Position numbers and translations under genes: made by a program. A stretch of 64,000 bases of DNA from Mortierella sp. BCC40632 (taxonomy: Eukaryota; Mortierellomycota; Mortierellomycetes; Mortierellales; Mortierellaceae), in NCBI GenBank assembly GCA_011634665.1, contig WAEK01000001.1, forward strand, positions 1,131,501 through 1,195,500, read 5' to 3'. Each line of letters begins with the position of its first letter. Position 1 is the first letter of the stretch. Below, piece by piece: positions 1 through 11,362 of this stretch. The notes beneath the pieces were generated by a model. It did not search any database. It saw nothing but the letters and a program-made list of their open reading frames with translations, and had not been told where the DNA came from.

Positions 1-926
1 CGATGAGTGCCAAGCATTCAAAGGCAACAATGACCTTCTAACAGCAATCTTTTTATTGCTCCAAAAAAAAAATGACTCTTATGGTGCATGTGTATATATG
101 TGTGTGTGTGTGTGGATTAACAAGACGGTGGGAGACAAGATCTTTCGGCACGTGGCCTTTCGCTGTATCCCGAAGGGAATTCAAACAAGAATGATCCTCA
201 AAGACACGTCTTATCGACCTCAGGTCATGTTCCTACCTCGGATACCCAACAAGGGCACAGTAGATATGCTTCCACAACTACAATGTAAACGATATAAGGG
301 GAAGAAATGGTGTTCTGATCCGCCAGAAGTAAAGTTAGCGAATTAAAGCAGTGTGTATGTATGTATGTATGTTTGTATGTATGATGTGTGTGAATGTGTG
401 TGTGAAGGAGAGGCAGGGAGAAAAAAAAAAAAGAAAAGTGATCGAGGTGATCGGATCTCGGCTTCGCCCATTGTTGCAAATTTGTCAGACGGGAAGAGAA
501 AGGGATCACCCAATTCCACAGCTTTGCCTTCCCTCTTCCCATTTCTAAAAAAAAAAAAAAAAAAGAGGTTCAATATGTCCCCTAACAAACAAAAGTATGT
601 CTGATCAGGGAACTTGGGCGATGCTGTCTCTTGGACACAAGCAAGAGAAAAAAAAATATTTGAGTGAATATCCGAATGTCTACCCTTTTTTTTTTTTTTT
701 TTTTTCTCTCCTCCTCGGAATCAACAAGCATAATCAGGGTTAGCTAAAAGTCCGATTACAAAAGTGGAAAAATAGGGCACAGGCCTAGGGTGGTAGGTAG
801 AGTCAAAAAAAAAAAAGTCCTTCAAAGGTAGGATTACAACTTTTAAAGGTGTTTTTTTTATACTACGTTATACATCTATCCCCATAGGTCTTTTTTTTTT
901 TTTTTTTTTTTTTTCTTTTTTAAAGC
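1..926. other. Intergenic, low-complexity
   Basis: No gene is supported. The stretch carries poly-A and poly-T runs (about 62-71, 421-432, 547-564, 685-706, 894-914) and a TATG/TGTG microsatellite at about 349-400. The right end is the 3' flank of the gamma-SNAP gene. Short open frames here are made of repeat translation. Confidence 0.7.
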
Positions 927-3150
927 TTACAAGAGCCCTCCATCGTCATCCTCCTCCTGGTAATAGTTACGGCTCGGTGGCTGAGCTGGCTGAGCTGGTT
1001 GAGGGTAACGTTGATGCTGCTGGTTCTGAGGAGGTTGTTGGTGTGGATGGTAAGGCTGCTGCTGGTTCTGAGGAGGTTGTTGGTGTGGATGGTAAGGTTG
1101 CTGCTGGATCTGGGGAGGAGGATTCGCGGGCGAAGGACGGTCTGCCGTCAATGCACGCCAATCCGCCTCAGAACGTTCATCCTGGTTACGATAAGGTTGC
1201 TGTGAGACGGGTGAAATGTCGTATCCTCCACTGGTGGTACCATGCTTTTCGTTGTTGTTGTTGTTTCCGCCAAAGTTGCTTCCATTATTACCCTGGGTTT
1301 GGTACGGGCTGGGTTGTCTCTGAGGTGGAGGGGCATTGAAGGCATTGTATCCACCACCATGCTGTGGCTGCTGGAGATGAGATTGCTGCTGCTGTGGTTG
1401 GTATGTTCCGGGAGGCCCAGGGGGACCCGAAGTACCAGGACCAGGTGGACCATTGGGGTCCACGTATCCACCTCCAGAGATCAGATCGTTTGAAATGACA
1501 ATGTTCCTGGCAAGTCGCGCAATCTCATTGTCAAGGAAGCCAACGTGTTGACGAGCGGCTGTCTGATTGTAAAAGTTCTGGTCTCGGTGCTCAAAGGCAT
1601 CCAGCATCGAATGCGCAACATTAGACTCTTCTGATCGGACAAAACCATCCACTCTATAAAGAGTTGTCGAGGAGGGCCGAAAAAGTGATAGGAAAGGTTA
1701 GAAAGAGGGGGACTTCTGGACCAATCATCTTTTCGAGAGAACAAAGTACAAAGGGATTGTTCAATTACGCGCAAAAGGACTGAAAGAGTTTTCCAGCTTG
1801 GACCTCATCTCCAGAAGCAAGCTGGACGATGATAATGCTCAATAGGGTCTTGTAGTAAGCAGACTTGTTGGCGGTTTCCTTTTGAACGTTTCCAAGGCGC
1901 TGCAGTATCTCGGTAGCCTTTTCATATCTAGAGTAGAATCCGATATCCAACCCAAGTCAACGAATTAAGCAATAGATCGACGAGCCTTAGTTTCTGTAGT
2001 GTTCTCTCCTTGTAGTTCTGATCAGAGACAAGTAAAGGATATGTTCGCTCTTACCTCTTGTGCTTGACAAGCAAAGAAATGGTCCTCTTGTAGGTATCGG
2101 TTGCATATTTCGCGCGCTCTTCATTTTCGTAGATGTTGCAGGCTCCAATGTAAAGGTCGATAGCCGAATCCACAGAGATGGGTTCCATAGCCCTATGATG
2201 TCAATGAAGCACGCGAGGGATTTTTTTTTTTTTTTTCATGAAATCAGTTCTAAATTCAGTTGACTCCTGAAGACAGCCATAGGGGCTACAGCCCTCTTTC
2301 CAGCGAGGAAAAAAACAATCGGGGTCCGTTCCAAGGGGAAGAGTACAATGACGTGTAGCACAGGAAATGTTGACTCTAGTCGCGCTCTTTCTTACCTTGC
2401 ACTCTTCTCCAACATTTCAGCTCCTCGGTCAGGAGTCATGTTCTGCATGTAGAGTTCACTAGCGCGCTTGTACATATCAGCTGCCCGCTCAGGTTGACCT
2501 AGGTTTTGAATGGCAATGTTACCAGCATTCTCGAGTGCTCGTCCTGCCATGAAAAGACTAGTTATTGCAGTCATTGCATGTTAATACAGCCAAGATTTCT
2601 TTATCGATTTTTTTTTCCTCTGAAAAGATGCGAGTCTCGAGAAAATAATATCCGTAGTCCTACCTTGTGGCGTTGATCATAGCATCGGAGGCCTTGACAA
2701 AGGCCTGAAGAGCCTGCTCAAACGATCTTCCAGACTTGAATGATCGTCCTGAAAGCATAGAAAGCAAAAAAAGATTTCCAGTTAAACAATTGTTCGTAAA
2801 AAAAAGGGGGGGCACAGTTTGCCTTGACATCATCTTCTGTTCCTAGTGCTGAGGACCGGGATATTTTCCAGACGCTACCTGCTTTCTCGTAATACTGCGC
2901 GGCAATGTCCCAGTCCGGTTTTCTGAACCAACTCTTCTCCGTACTGTTTATTGAAAATAAAAAGAAAAAAACATTTCAAAGGTGAGAAGAATGCAAGATG
3001 TAAATGTCCATAAAAGTCTCAAATGATTCCTCTAGTCGTCCCCTTTGATGGAACTATTCGAGAGGCTCATGAAGAGAGTTACTTTTTGTCAGCCTCATGC
3101 ATGAACTTTATGGCATCCTTCAAGTGGGCCTCGTCAGCTGGTGTTGTCAT
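927..3150 (-). CDS. Gamma-SNAP (gamma-soluble NSF attachment protein) with a Q/P-rich C-terminal extension
   Basis: SNAP proteins bind SNARE bundles and recruit and activate the ATPase NSF/Sec18 during membrane-fusion cycles in the cytosol. The start at 3150 has a good context (gccaccATG). At least six exons can be followed: 3150-3083, about 2940-2880, 2749-2665, 2545-2396, about 1930-1765 and 1650-927. Each has GT/AG borders. The N-terminal exons encode TPR-like helices (KSWFRKPDWDIAAQYYEKA; RSFEQALQAFVKASDAM). The last conserved block, FLDNEIARLARNIVIS, is the gamma-type C-terminal signature. It is followed by about 150 residues rich in Gln, Pro, Asn and His, containing a perfect tandem repeat, absent from the animal protein. 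The protein ends DDDGGLL, and a C-terminal Leu pair is what SNAPs use to stimulate NSF. It diverges from Fap7 over 289 bp. Family assignment is confident; exact inner exon borders less so. Confidence 0.88.
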
Positions 3151-3439
3151 GGTGGCAACTGGGATTGGTAGTGCGTGTGTATGTGAGAGGGGGGTGTGTC
3201 GGTCTGATGCTATCGGTAATACCACGGAGGTGCTTGTTGGTAAGGATGAAATGTCGTGTCAAGTAACAGGAGAGCAGTCAGAGAGTGGATGATGGCACCG
3301 CCATTACGCCCTCTCTCTCTCTCGCCTTCGTGACTTCTTTTGAATTATAGAGCCAGCAAAAAAATAGTCTTGAGCAGATCCTTTTCCATTTGAACTCGTT
3401 CTTGCCAGGACTTCTCCATCTCAACATACTCATTCAGCC
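3151..3439. promoter_or_regulatory. Divergent promoter between gamma-SNAP and Fap7
   Basis: The two start codons lie 289 bp apart on opposite strands, so this stretch must hold both promoters and 5' UTRs. It contains a CT run at about 3310-3333. No clear TATA box is seen. Confidence 0.55.
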
Positions 3440-4114
3440 ATGGACTCGGACTCTGGATCAGACTATGAGGGAGAGGTGCCCAACTACCCTCGCAACTTGC
3501 CAAATATTCTCATCACGGGTACCCCTGGCACTGGCAAAACCACCACCTCAGAGATGGCTGCCGAAGCAACAGGTTTGACACACCTTAATGTTGGTGACCT
3601 GGTCAAGTCCAAGAGCTTGCACGAGGGTCTTGATACCGAATACGATAGCTACATCCTCGATGAGGACAGGTTGATTGATGAGATGGAGGAAATGGTGCGC
3701 CCTGGTGGCAATATTGTCGACTTTCATTCCTGCGATATCTTTCCTGAGCGTTGGTTCGATCTTGTCGTTGTCCTTCGCACGGATAACGGAGTTCTCTATC
3801 CACGTCTTGAGGCTCGGTAAGTCCGGCTAAACTAGCAGATACTAGTTCACTACATCCATCTGTTGCATCTAAATATCAAAGACTCAATATTATATTTTAC
3901 TCTCTTTGACACTAGTGGATACAATACCAAGAAGATCAATGAGAATATGGAGTGCGAGATCATGCAGGTTGTCCTTGAGGAAGCAAGAGAGTCGTACGCA
4001 GAGCAGATTGTTGTTGAGCTGAACAGCAATAGCATTGAAGAGATGGAGGAGAACGTATCCAGAATCAAGGCGTGGATGGATCAGTGGGTCACCAACAATA
4101 CTAGAAAAGACTAG
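3440..4114 (+). CDS. FAP7: Adenylate kinase isoenzyme 6 / Fap7 (ribosome-assembly NTPase)
   Basis: Fap7/AK6 is a small nuclear adenylate kinase and ATPase needed for the final 20S to 18S rRNA step of the 40S subunit, acting with Rps14. Two exons, 3440-3816 and 3916-4114, are joined by a GTAAGT...CTAG intron and give 191 residues, the family's usual length. The P-loop is GTPGTGKTT near residue 30. The NMP-binding and lid regions follow (HLNVGDLVKS; DEDRLIDEMEEMV; DFHSCDIFPERWFD; VLRTD). The second exon begins GYNTKKINENMECEIM, a strongly conserved AK6 block. The N-terminus has a short acidic leader. It lies 194 bp upstream of the GPATCH1-type gene on the same strand. Confidence 0.93.
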
Positions 4115-4307
4115 AAAACTAGATGTAGACTTGGCGGGGAATACAAGTTGGAGCAAGGTTCAAAAGTGGCTTTGCCGATCAACGGCAGCGGCAAAAGTGG
4201 GAAGTTTGACTTGCATGGCTGAGCTGGTTTAGAGCTCAATGCGTGGTACCTTGCAGCATCTAGCAGAACCAATTGACATTTCAACTCTTCTGTCCTAAGC
4301 CAGAGAC

Positions 4308-7300
4308 ATGGAGGGCGAATCATTTGTCCACGTTGGGACACCATTACCCGAGATTAAAAAGACAGACTCCTTTGGTGAACCAAAGAAGCCAAACCCGACA
4401 AGAGACCTTGAGGTATCACCACGCGCCAAGCTATTGTTGCATCCAATGGAGAATGACCAGGGTCATTCCAGTTTTAGTAACAGGACAAGCAAGCGCAGCA
4501 TTGGTCCATTTAGTGCTGAATCATTGATCATTCTTCATTTTTTTTAGGTTCGAGATGAACAAGGAAGAAGGCGATTCCATGGCGCTTTCACAGGAGGATA
4601 CTCGGCGGGTTATTACAACACGGTAGGGTCTAAAGAAGGTACAGACAGAAGGAACCACTTCGTTTTAGAACATTAGGAGAAGGGCACTTTGCAAACTGGA
4701 TGGTTACACTATACTAAGCTCTCCTTCACTTCTTTTTTTTTCTTTCTTTCTAGGATGGGCACCCTCAGAGTTTGTCTCTTCAAGGTCCAAGCGTTCTGAA
4801 CAAAAGGTGTCTAGGCCCGAGGATTTTATGGACGATGAGGACAGAGAGGTTAGTGCTAGTCGGCTGCCGAAAGAGATGCGTGTTTTGCCTTGGCAATTTC
4901 TCAGCTCTCAACTATTTGCTGACTTGAACTTTATTGAGTAACTAGATGTTGGCAGAGTCTTCGCGATTAGTTGCAACAGATGATTTCGACAGCCTTGGAT
5001 CGACACAGCGAGAACTAGAAAGGAAGCGCAGAGCAGCAAGGAGTATGCAGGAATCTGGAGGGTAACTTAATGACGACTAGCAATTTTCCCGTCAAAACAT
5101 TCAGTGACTAAGTCGAAAGTCTAAAATGCCAAGTCTCTTTTACTCCGCCTTCTGATTAGAGTGCTGGGAGCACTTCCAGACTCTCTCATTGATGACCTAG
5201 TAGTACCAAGTTCAGAACCAGTAGGAATCAGACTGTTAAAGAGAATGGGATGGAAGCCTGGACAGGGAATTGGACCTCGTGTTTCCAAAAGGCAGAAAAA
5301 GTCAAGCGGTGGCGCCGCACTTTCCGAAGATGACGAAAATATACCAGCCAATGTTACTTTTGCGCCCATCGACTCTGCCGTCGTGTTGTTTGTTAACAAG
5401 ACCAATCAGCATGGCCTTGGGTTTGACCCATACACGAATGCACCTGAATTTGACAGGGGACAGCAATCACACAACGGTAGAGAAAAACTTGTCCTTGTCT
5501 CTCCAAGGGATTAGCAGATAACTGAGTTTCACAAAAAACGCCAATCGAGCCATTTTTATACTAATTGAATTGCTTTTCGTTCTTTTCATGGCAGCCTCTG
5601 TCTATCTTGATAACCCCTCGAAAAAGGACAAATCAAGGCTTGCGTTTGGCACATTTGGTGATAGCGACGATGAAGACGACATTTATGGATCAGGATCGGC
5701 TAATTTGAAAGACTACGACTTGGACATCTCACTGTCCTCTGAGAGACGAAGAGAGAGCCGATCCAGCAACAAGAAGGAGGAGCCATCTACAAAGGTATCT
5801 TCTTGCACTTTTTTTTTTCTTCTCGATTCATGGCTGCGGTTGCGCCTTGACCATGTGGAATCAGCTGCCTAACCTATTCATTCTATCTATTGATCAAAAT
5901 CGTATAGTCGAATACTCATGTCTCAAAGTACTGTGCTGATGGCAGAGCCCCTCTCCCAGGGTTTGTACTGGCTGCCCTCACACAGCCTGCAAAGTGGTTT
6001 GATGCTCCGAAAGTGCCTCAAGATTTTGTTCCGCACCATGAGTTTGATGCCGATGTGAAGCCAATAGCTCCTACAAGCAAATATCAGCAACAAAAACTTA
6101 CGGCAGACGATGTAATGGTTACTTGCATGACTATGGAAAATACTAAGGGATAGGGGTTAGGCCCATTCTTGTTTACAATTCGGCGGACTAATCGATGTCT
6201 TATCTTTACACCATTGAATAGCGTGCTATTGTGCTCGGAGAAACACCTATCGATGCTCCGAAGAGATCTGTATTTGAGTACATATCGGCAGAGAACAAGA
6301 ACCGACTCGACAATCTTTTGGGATTCGTTCTCGATACAGATGGTGAAAAACATTTGAAAAAGGACCATTGGGAAGTGCCCAAAATCGATAAAGCCGCAGC
6401 CGAAGCTGCGCTTCAAGGCTTCATGCCCTTTGGGGACAACATTGCCAAGCAAAGTCGATACAAACAATATTTGAACATTCAAGCTGGGCTCTCAGATGAA
6501 ATAATTTCTCGGGTCGAGGGGTTTTCAGGAGAGGACATGATGAAAGAAATGAGCGAATTTGTTCAAGCGGCAAGAATTTTCAAGCCGTTGTCTATAGCCA
6601 TGGCCAACCGGTTTACAAGTAGCAGTAGTCACACTGAAGTTGCCACGGCTGAATCTGGCTTGAGAGCTTCACAAGGTACCGAAGCTAACCAGAAACCATA
6701 TGTTAAACCGGTTGTCATAGAGCGCATGGAAGTGCCGGTAAGAGCTCAGACCTTTGACACGAATTTTGGGGTATGAGGTTGAACAATGCATTTTACTTCA
6801 TTTCATAATACTTATTTGTTTGTGCATCTAATCCTTTTTGGAGTAGAAATCACAGGCTGCAAAGGCCGCAGCGATGGGGATGTTTGGGCCCCTTACTCGG
6901 ACCGTTACGGATTTTTTCCCAGCTAAACTGCTGTGCAAACGTTTCAATGTCCCTAACCCACATCCGGATCACAAAGAGAGTGGACCAGAGCCGGTCAAAG
7001 ATCTTTTGGACAAGGACACCATGGACAAGATTGTGGTCAGCCGACGACCTGAAGAAGGAATTCAAGCTGAAGAGGCCCCGATTGCTGGGGCAAGTGACAC
7101 CACCTCAGCTGTAGGTGCAAATATGAAAGAGGTGGCTACAGAGCAGGACTCGGTGACCCAATTTGGAGAAGTCGTACAAGAAAGACCCCCAATGGACTTA
7201 TTCAAAGCGATCTTTGATGACTCGGATTCGGACTCGGGTGACGACTCGGATGAGGTACTCGATACGGAAAATGACATTAAGTCAACCAAATCAGAGAAGA

Positions 7301-8424
7301 CAGAGGATTCAGAAACTGTGCCTGGACAGCCTTTCAGGCCAATGTTTACGAAAAGAGATAATCGAAGCCTTGCGTCTGAACCGAAGGCTGGAGTCAAACG
7401 CTCATTGACCACAAGCAGCAAACTTGGTCACTTTAGTGCTGCGGTGGCAGACTCTGAAGAAGAGGAAGAGCATGAGATTGGACCAAGGCTCTCAATACCG
7501 ACAGCCCGCTCTGGCGCAAGCTCCAAGAGGGTCCGGTCGATTGATCCGGTAGAGTCCTCAATTGGATCAAAGACAGCTTCTTCACCAGTCAGCTCAGATT
7601 CCGAAATGATCGGTCCACCGCCCCCACCGACTTTACCACGAATTGAGATCAAGGCTCGAGAGACTGGTAGATTCCCTGACCAAGCGCGCAGCTACGCTTC
7701 TGACATGAATAAGGAGGAACAAGAGTCTCATCTGTTGACACTCCAGCAGGGTGCTTCCTCGCAGCATAGCACTGCTGATCCTTTCCACTCGACAGAGTTG
7801 TGCTCATCCACTAGTCGAACCCTTGTGGGCAAAGATGGAACTAGAAGGAGGAGGCACGAATCTGAGTCTGAGAGCGACAGTGACTACAGTGATATGAAAA
7901 AGTTGCAGAGGGATAGTCATCATGCAACGGGTGCTGATAGGAAGCGTATGAAAGAGTCTAGGAGTAGCATAGACAAACGCGATGATCGAGCCAGGTCTAG
8001 AAGCCCAAGTCCTAAAAGCAGAGGTCATGACCCCAGTCGTAGTCGAGACAGGAGCCAGGGTCATAGTCGACGGCATGGGCGGAGTAGAGATAGAAGCAAG
8101 AAGAGTGGTAAGCGGTCTCATGATGACAGAGACCGCCATCGAGAGAGAGACCGCGGTAAGGACCGGGAAAGCGGTAGGAGGAGGGACAGAGAAAGGGAGA
8201 GAAGTAAGGGTAGAAGCGGCGAAGGAAGCAATCGGAGGAGAGACAGAGACTACGAGAAGGTGAAGGCAAATGCAGTTACAGAGGTTGCTACAGATGAGGA
8301 ACTTTGGGTGGAGAAGACAATTACACCAAAGAGGGCGGAGGATATATTGTTTGAAAGCGATCATCCAACCGACAAAGGGACACACATTACTACAACCCGT
8401 CCTAAAGCCTCGGCCTTTTTCTAG
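4308..8424 (+). CDS. GPATCH1-type G-patch protein with RS-like C-terminal tail
   Basis: GPATCH1 homologues are nuclear proteins associated with late spliceosomes; G-patch domains activate DEAH helicases. The start at 4308 is followed by the conserved N-terminal block ([20 protein letters not shown]) after a first intron (about 4412-4549). The G-patch core is [20 protein letters not shown] near 5228-5285. Later exons carry the family blocks [32 protein letters not shown] and [26 protein letters not shown]. The last long exon (about 6855-8424) has MFGPLTR, an FNVP.PHPD motif, acidic Ser/Asp runs and an Arg/Ser/Asp-rich tail ([13 protein letters not shown]) typical of splicing factors. At least eight introns, all GT-AG and mostly under 140 bp, are inferred. 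The stop is TAG at 8422-8424. Confidence 0.9.
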
Positions 8425-8593
8425 CCACCTGTCTCTGTTGATAACTACCAGTAGAATATACTATTTATCTCACGCGATTTAAGGTAGAGTGGACTGGGTG
8501 TCCTTGGCGCAGCGAGGGATGGGATGGCCTTCAGCCAATAGGAGGAGCGCGGGCGGAGCGGGCGAAGCAAGCTTCAAGGACTGTGCGTACCCT

Positions 8594-8599
8594 TATAAA
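8594..8599 (+). promoter_or_regulatory. TATA box of the C2H2 gene
   Basis: TATAAA stands 254 bp upstream of the ATG at 8848. A transcript starting about 30 bp downstream (near 8625) would exclude the in-frame ATG at 8617, which supports the start at 8848. Confidence 0.55.
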
Positions 8600-8847
8600 G
8601 GAGCTTTGATCCCACTTTGGGAGACCTTTGTCATCGATTCGAGGAACATCCAATCTTACTTGACTCGCACTCCCTCTCTCCCTGCTGCTCAACTCTCCTT
8701 CCTCTTTTTTCTCCTCGGGGCACCTTCTGTATCTTGCCTGTTACACCGAATCTCATCCCTAAACGTGAGCATCAAGGTCATTTTCTTCAGGAACCGGGTC
8801 CGAACCAAACTACCCATCACTCCATAGAGATATACAGAAACCGTATC

Positions 8848-9357
8848 ATGTGCGACCCCGAACAGCTCCCTGCCAAGCAAGTCCTTTACCGACTGATGGA
8901 GCTGCTGAGTCTCGTCCCAGAGGATTTTGAGGACTTTGATAAGTCAAAGTCAGGCAAAATAGGACTCATCAGTCCTCCAGAGAGTCCACCTGTATTTCAA
9001 GAGCCTGTACAGAGTGTTCTCATCACAAGAGAGTTGTCAGATTTGCTTGCGCGGGAGAAGCAGGCAGGGAAGTATGTATGTAAAAAGTGTGGGAAATGTT
9101 ACACATCCTCTTCAAACCGAGCAAAGCATATCCGGGCGGTCCATGATCGGTATCGACCACACAAGTGTGATTACTGTTCAAAGGATTTTTCTCAAAAGAG
9201 TGATCTGATGCGGCATGAGAATGAGGTGCATCAGAAGCTACGACGGAGTCCGAGTGAACCATGTAGAGTTATCCATGGCACCAGGAAGTCACAACCGATC
9301 GCACCCTATCGTGTTGACCACCGATTCCATCAGCCTAGATCAATAACGTTTACCTGA
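8848..9357 (+). CDS. Small two-finger C2H2 zinc-finger protein
   Basis: A single-exon 169-residue protein. Two adjacent classical C2H2 fingers lie at about residues 77-130: YVCKKCGKCYTSSSNRAKHI..VH, then HKCDYCSKDFSQKSDLMRHE..VH, joined by a short linker. Tandem C2H2 pairs of this type usually bind DNA, so a transcription-factor role is likely but the target is unknown. The N-terminus (PAKQVLYRLMELLSLVPEDFEDF) has helical, acidic character that could be an activation or interaction segment; this is inference. The start at 8848 is chosen over the in-frame ATG at 8617 because the TATA box at 8594 leaves no room for the longer transcript. AATAAA overlaps the stop region near 9358 and is the likely poly(A) signal. 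Confidence 0.78.
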   Translation: MCDPEQLPAKQVLYRLMELLSLVPEDFEDFDKSKSGKIGLISPPESPPVFQEPVQSVLITRELSDLLAREKQAGKYVCKKCGKCYTSSSNRAKHIRAVHDRYRPHKCDYCSKDFSQKSDLMRHENEVHQKLRRSPSEPCRVIHGTRKSQPIAPYRVDHRFHQPRSITFT

Positions 9358-9441
9358 ATAAAAAATGACAGATATTTGTTTTGTATAAGAACATTTTTTT
9401 TTTTAGCGACGCGTTTGGAGAAGAGAAACATGAGAAATGTG

Positions 9442-9492
<51 letters not shown>

Positions 9493-10112
9493 GTCTGAAT
9501 TCAGAAAGAGACAGACGATAGAGAGAGAGCCAAGAGAGGACGACCGGATGATAGCCAGATGGCTGCATCTGGGCGTCATCGGGGTTGGACTCACGCGAGA
9601 GGGGGAGAGCGGGGCAGGACGGGGACGGGGCTAGGCGGGGCTCGCAGCCACAAAGGCGCGTAATCTCTCATCAGGAGGGACTTGTGGGGTGGGATGGAGA
9701 GTACGAGATAGTAAGAGATAGCGAGCGTGTGTCCTACCAAAAAAAAATATTATTTGTTTTTTTCTACTACAGCGATTCGCTACGAGTACTCCCCAAGTGT
9801 CCCTCCCCCATTGCCACGATTGCAGCCCATTTGGCTCCCATTGTCCAAACGGGTTTTGCTCAATGCTTTGACCTCTGTGCTCAACTATTAATTTTAAAAT
9901 ATTCATCTATCCTGCCCTGATTCTCCTTCCCCATCTTTTTTTTTTTTTTTTTTTCTTCTCTTTCTCTCTCTCTCTCTCTCGCTCTCTCTCTCAGCCATTC
10001 TAGATTATTTATTTCATCTTGAGCGTCTTTCTCGGTTCTTGGCATCCCTCTACCCTCCCCCCCCTCCACATACACACACAAACTCAAACACACCCCAGCC
10101 AATCTACTTCTA
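9358..10112. other. Intergenic, GA/CT-rich
   Basis: No gene is supported. It holds a GA microsatellite, G-rich sequence at 9595-9650, a poly-T plus CT run at about 9938-9993 and a C-rich leader just before the next ATG. The CT-rich stretch is probably promoter or 5' UTR of the gene at 10113. Confidence 0.6.
9445..9489. repeat. (GA)n microsatellite
   Basis: About 22 uninterrupted GA dinucleotides downstream of the C2H2 gene. Confidence 0.95.
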
Positions 10113-11362
10113 ATGCAAATGTATACGGACAGTGGTGGCAACTCGGACCATGCATGTGAATCGCGTGAACAGGAAATTCAGGCAGAAATCGAGTCCATGT
10201 ACTCGTATTCGTTTCAAATCGATCATCAGCCCATGCGGATGGCAGGACCTGCGTGGTCGATCCAGCAGGAACAGGCCTCCTCTTCCAGTCGATATCAGTC
10301 AGGCCTATCATGCGCATGTTCATCTTCAGCGTCTGCAGCTACAACCACAACAACCACACCCTGTACGACAGCAGCAGCGACGCTTGTGAATGCGTCCACG
10401 CGGATCCGGAGAAGGCGTCGACGCGGTAACCACGGTGGCAGCGGTAGCGGGACACGGGGCGTATTAATGCGATATCTGTCGCACTCGGCTACATCGGGTA
10501 CAGTAGGGGCCAAGGGCTACCTGGGTCCCCATGACAGCAACAGCAATGGCAACAATGACGATACCTGTGGAAAAGGATATGCATGGCCGTGGTCGTGGTG
10601 GTCAGGGATGGCATTGCCGTTCTATCTGACAATGCCCGCTCCATCCGTACCATCATTCCTCCCCGTGCCCAGTCGTCGAGCTAGCAGTCAAACCAATAGT
10701 CAGGCCAATAGTCGAGCGAACAGCCAGGCCAACAGCCGAGCCAGCAACCGGGCCAACAGGAGCCATGCTATGACTACATCCGCGCAGGATTTGACGCCAT
10801 GCTCCTGTAGTGGTCGACGGTCCGTTGACTCGCATTCATCTCTTTCACCTCGACGGTCAATGCATCCATCACTCGAATCAACATCATCTTCAACTCTTTC
10901 CTTTCGCACATCCTCACATTCGCCATTACAACTCCATTCACATCAACCACGACAACCTCAATCGCATCCACGACTGCATTCACGAGGCATCACACCTCCG
11001 ATCCACTCCGACTCTTATTCTTGCCCATTCAGTCCATCCACCAGTACAACCTCCCCTAGTCCTGCCTCGGTCTCTCTTGGCCACGTGTATCCTCGCCAAA
11101 CTCACCAGCACCCGCACCAGCAACCACTCACATCATCATCACTACCGCAACAGACGTCTTGTCCCCAAGGACCACCTACGAATTGGGCGGAACCTTGGGC
11201 ATCACGACCGGAATACCCAGGTATAATTGATAAGCTTGTCTTTTTCTCTCTCTCTTTCTCTCTCTCTCTTTCTCTCTCTTTATCTTTCTCTCTCTTTATC
11301 TTTCTCTCTCTTTCTCCTTCTATGCAGCCTCCTTTACTCAATGGCTCGTGTCTACCCGATAG
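10113..11362 (+). CDS. Ser/Thr/His-rich low-complexity protein, function unknown
   Basis: Not recognised. The ATG at 10113 opens a long frame. Using a GGTATAA donor at 11221 and an AG acceptor at 11327, after a CT-rich tract, gives 380 residues ending TQWLVSTR. Reading through the intron would give 429 residues with an artificial CT-repeat tail. The protein is low-complexity: a Thr/Ala run, a six-Arg cluster near residue 98 (possible nuclear signal), a degenerate A-N-S-Q/R repeat near residues 190-215, then long Ser/His/Pro-rich stretches. There is no signal peptide and no obvious fold. It precedes another Ser/Pro-rich gene on the same strand with a comparable 3' intron, so the two may be a related pair; sequence similarity is too weak to prove that. 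Confidence 0.55.

Noticed and set aside
351..604. Several overlapping small open frames near the left edge
   Set aside because: They translate TATG/TGTG and poly-A repeats, overlap each other on both strands and have no recognisable features.
8617..8847. Upstream in-frame ATG that would lengthen the C2H2 protein by 77 residues
   Set aside because: It lies only about 20 bp after the TATA box, so it should be upstream of the transcription start; the extra residues look like UTR translation.
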